Positions 63,707 to 64,000 of a stretch of 64,000 nucleotides of DNA are shown here, piece after piece. The translations under genes were made by a program, and so were the position numbers. Positions within the stretch are counted from its first letter, which is position 1. The number at the start of each line of letters is the position of its first letter. Source of the DNA: Candidatus Parepulonipiscium sp. PG-Nuni2H_MBin01 (lineage in GTDB: Bacteria > Bacillota > Clostridia > Lachnospirales > Cellulosilyticaceae); assembly GCA_001994995.1 (NCBI GenBank), contig MDJM01000006.1, positions 1 to 64,000 of the forward strand, written 5' to 3'. A model generated the notes under the pieces. The model saw nothing but the letters and a program-made list of their open reading frames with translations. It was not told where the DNA came from and ran no database searches.

Positions 63707-64000
63707 TTAATTAATTACTCCAATGATTGTATCCACTATTTCCTTTTTATCACATACGGTGTTATGGAGCACTGGGATGTTTTCTAAATCTTTAATAGGA
63801 GCTGGAATGTCCCATTTAGTAAAATTGGATAATTCTTTTAAGATTTGATATTCAGTTAAATCCACTTCTCCATTAAGTGCAGTATAAACACCTTGTGGGA
63901 ATTTAAATGGGCTAGCAGTTGAAACTATAATAGTTGGATTATCGCTTTTATTCATTTGATGCACATTATAAGCTACAGCAGTATGAGTATCTAGCAAATA
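63707..64000 (-). CDS. thrC: Threonine synthase, C-terminal part (cut by window edge)
   Basis: 98 codons of the C-terminus; the gene continues beyond base 64000. The stretch DTHTAVAYNV and IVSTASPFKFPQGVYTA match the C-terminal DPHTAVG and STASPYKF motifs of the long (about 490-residue) threonine synthase. It converts O-phosphohomoserine to threonine with PLP; the PLP lysine lies outside the window. It is on the strand opposite the ilv operon, for which threonine is the precursor of isoleucine. Confidence 0.88.
   Translation of the reverse strand, partial: YLLDTHTAVAYNVHQMNKSDNPTIIVSTASPFKFPQGVYTALNGEVDLTEYQILKELSNFTKWDIPAPIKDLENIPVLHNTVCDKKEIVDTIIGVIN

Overview
The window is AT-rich, densely packed bacterial chromosome. 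It reads as an endospore-forming, low-GC member of the Firmicutes, most likely class Clostridia. The evidence is the spoIIAA-spoIIAB-sigF operon, a PdaA-type spore-cortex deacetylase, a GerM-like protein, purine-rich Shine-Dalgarno sites ahead of nearly every gene, and Clostridia-type gene orders. A Lachnospirales relative is my guess, not something the sequence proves. No tRNA, rRNA, CRISPR array or prophage was seen. The only mobile DNA is the edge of an IS200/IS605-like element at the left border, which appears to have destroyed a glutathione peroxidase gene.

Layout. 0-3.3 kb is accessory: element end, gpx remnant, a secreted four-repeat protein and a stand-alone LuxC-like acyl-CoA reductase. 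3.3-11.5 kb is a housekeeping block: radical SAM protein plus DUF2344 partner, RNase G, rplU-prp-rpmA, obgE, yhbY, a nadD-yqeK fusion and rsfS. 11.5-20.3 kb holds a D,D-carboxypeptidase, comEA, a two-component system with a GerMN protein, comEC and holA. 20.4-28.4 kb is rpsB-tsf, then pyrH-frr-uppS-cdsA-dxr-rseP-ispG (translation, isoprenoid and phospholipid synthesis). 28.5-34 kb is rimP-nusA-ylxR-ylxQ-infB-rbfA plus an unknown gene. 34-39 kb is accessory or regulatory: a two-domain iron-sulfur flavoprotein, an ECF sigma/anti-sigma pair, a DUF4397-like protein and an HI0933-type flavoprotein. 39-42 kb is iscS-iscU-mnmA (sulfur transfer to Fe-S clusters and tRNA). 42-48.4 kb is lower glycolysis in order: gap-pgk-tpiA-gpmI-eno. 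48.5-53.4 kb has cell-wall and sporulation genes: pdaA, an ATP-grasp ligase, spoIIAA-AB-sigF, an NlpC/P60 hydrolase and trmL. 53.5-63.3 kb is one branched-chain amino acid operon, ilvC-leuA-leuC-leuD-leuB-ilvE-ilvD-ilvB. The right edge holds the C-terminal end of threonine synthase on the minus strand.

The most interesting signals are non-coding or architectural. (1) Between ilvB and thrC, two leftward terminators bracket a nested inverted-repeat structure with a TATAAT box just upstream; this looks like an independent small-RNA gene. (2) Between gpmI and eno there are three mutually complementary segments arranged like an attenuator. (3) A perfect 21-base palindrome overlaps the promoter of the flavoprotein gene. 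(4) The histidine-kinase gene has no ATG, GTG or TTG that would give a sensible N-terminus, but has an ATT behind a G-rich site. (5) comEA and comEC are separated by a response regulator-kinase-GerMN trio resembling the actinobacterial MtrA-MtrB-LpqB arrangement. (6) Several core proteins are unusual: RNase G without its zinc link, NusA with a long repetitive acidic tail, short IF-2, fused NadD-YqeK, and IscU with a His/Asp tail.
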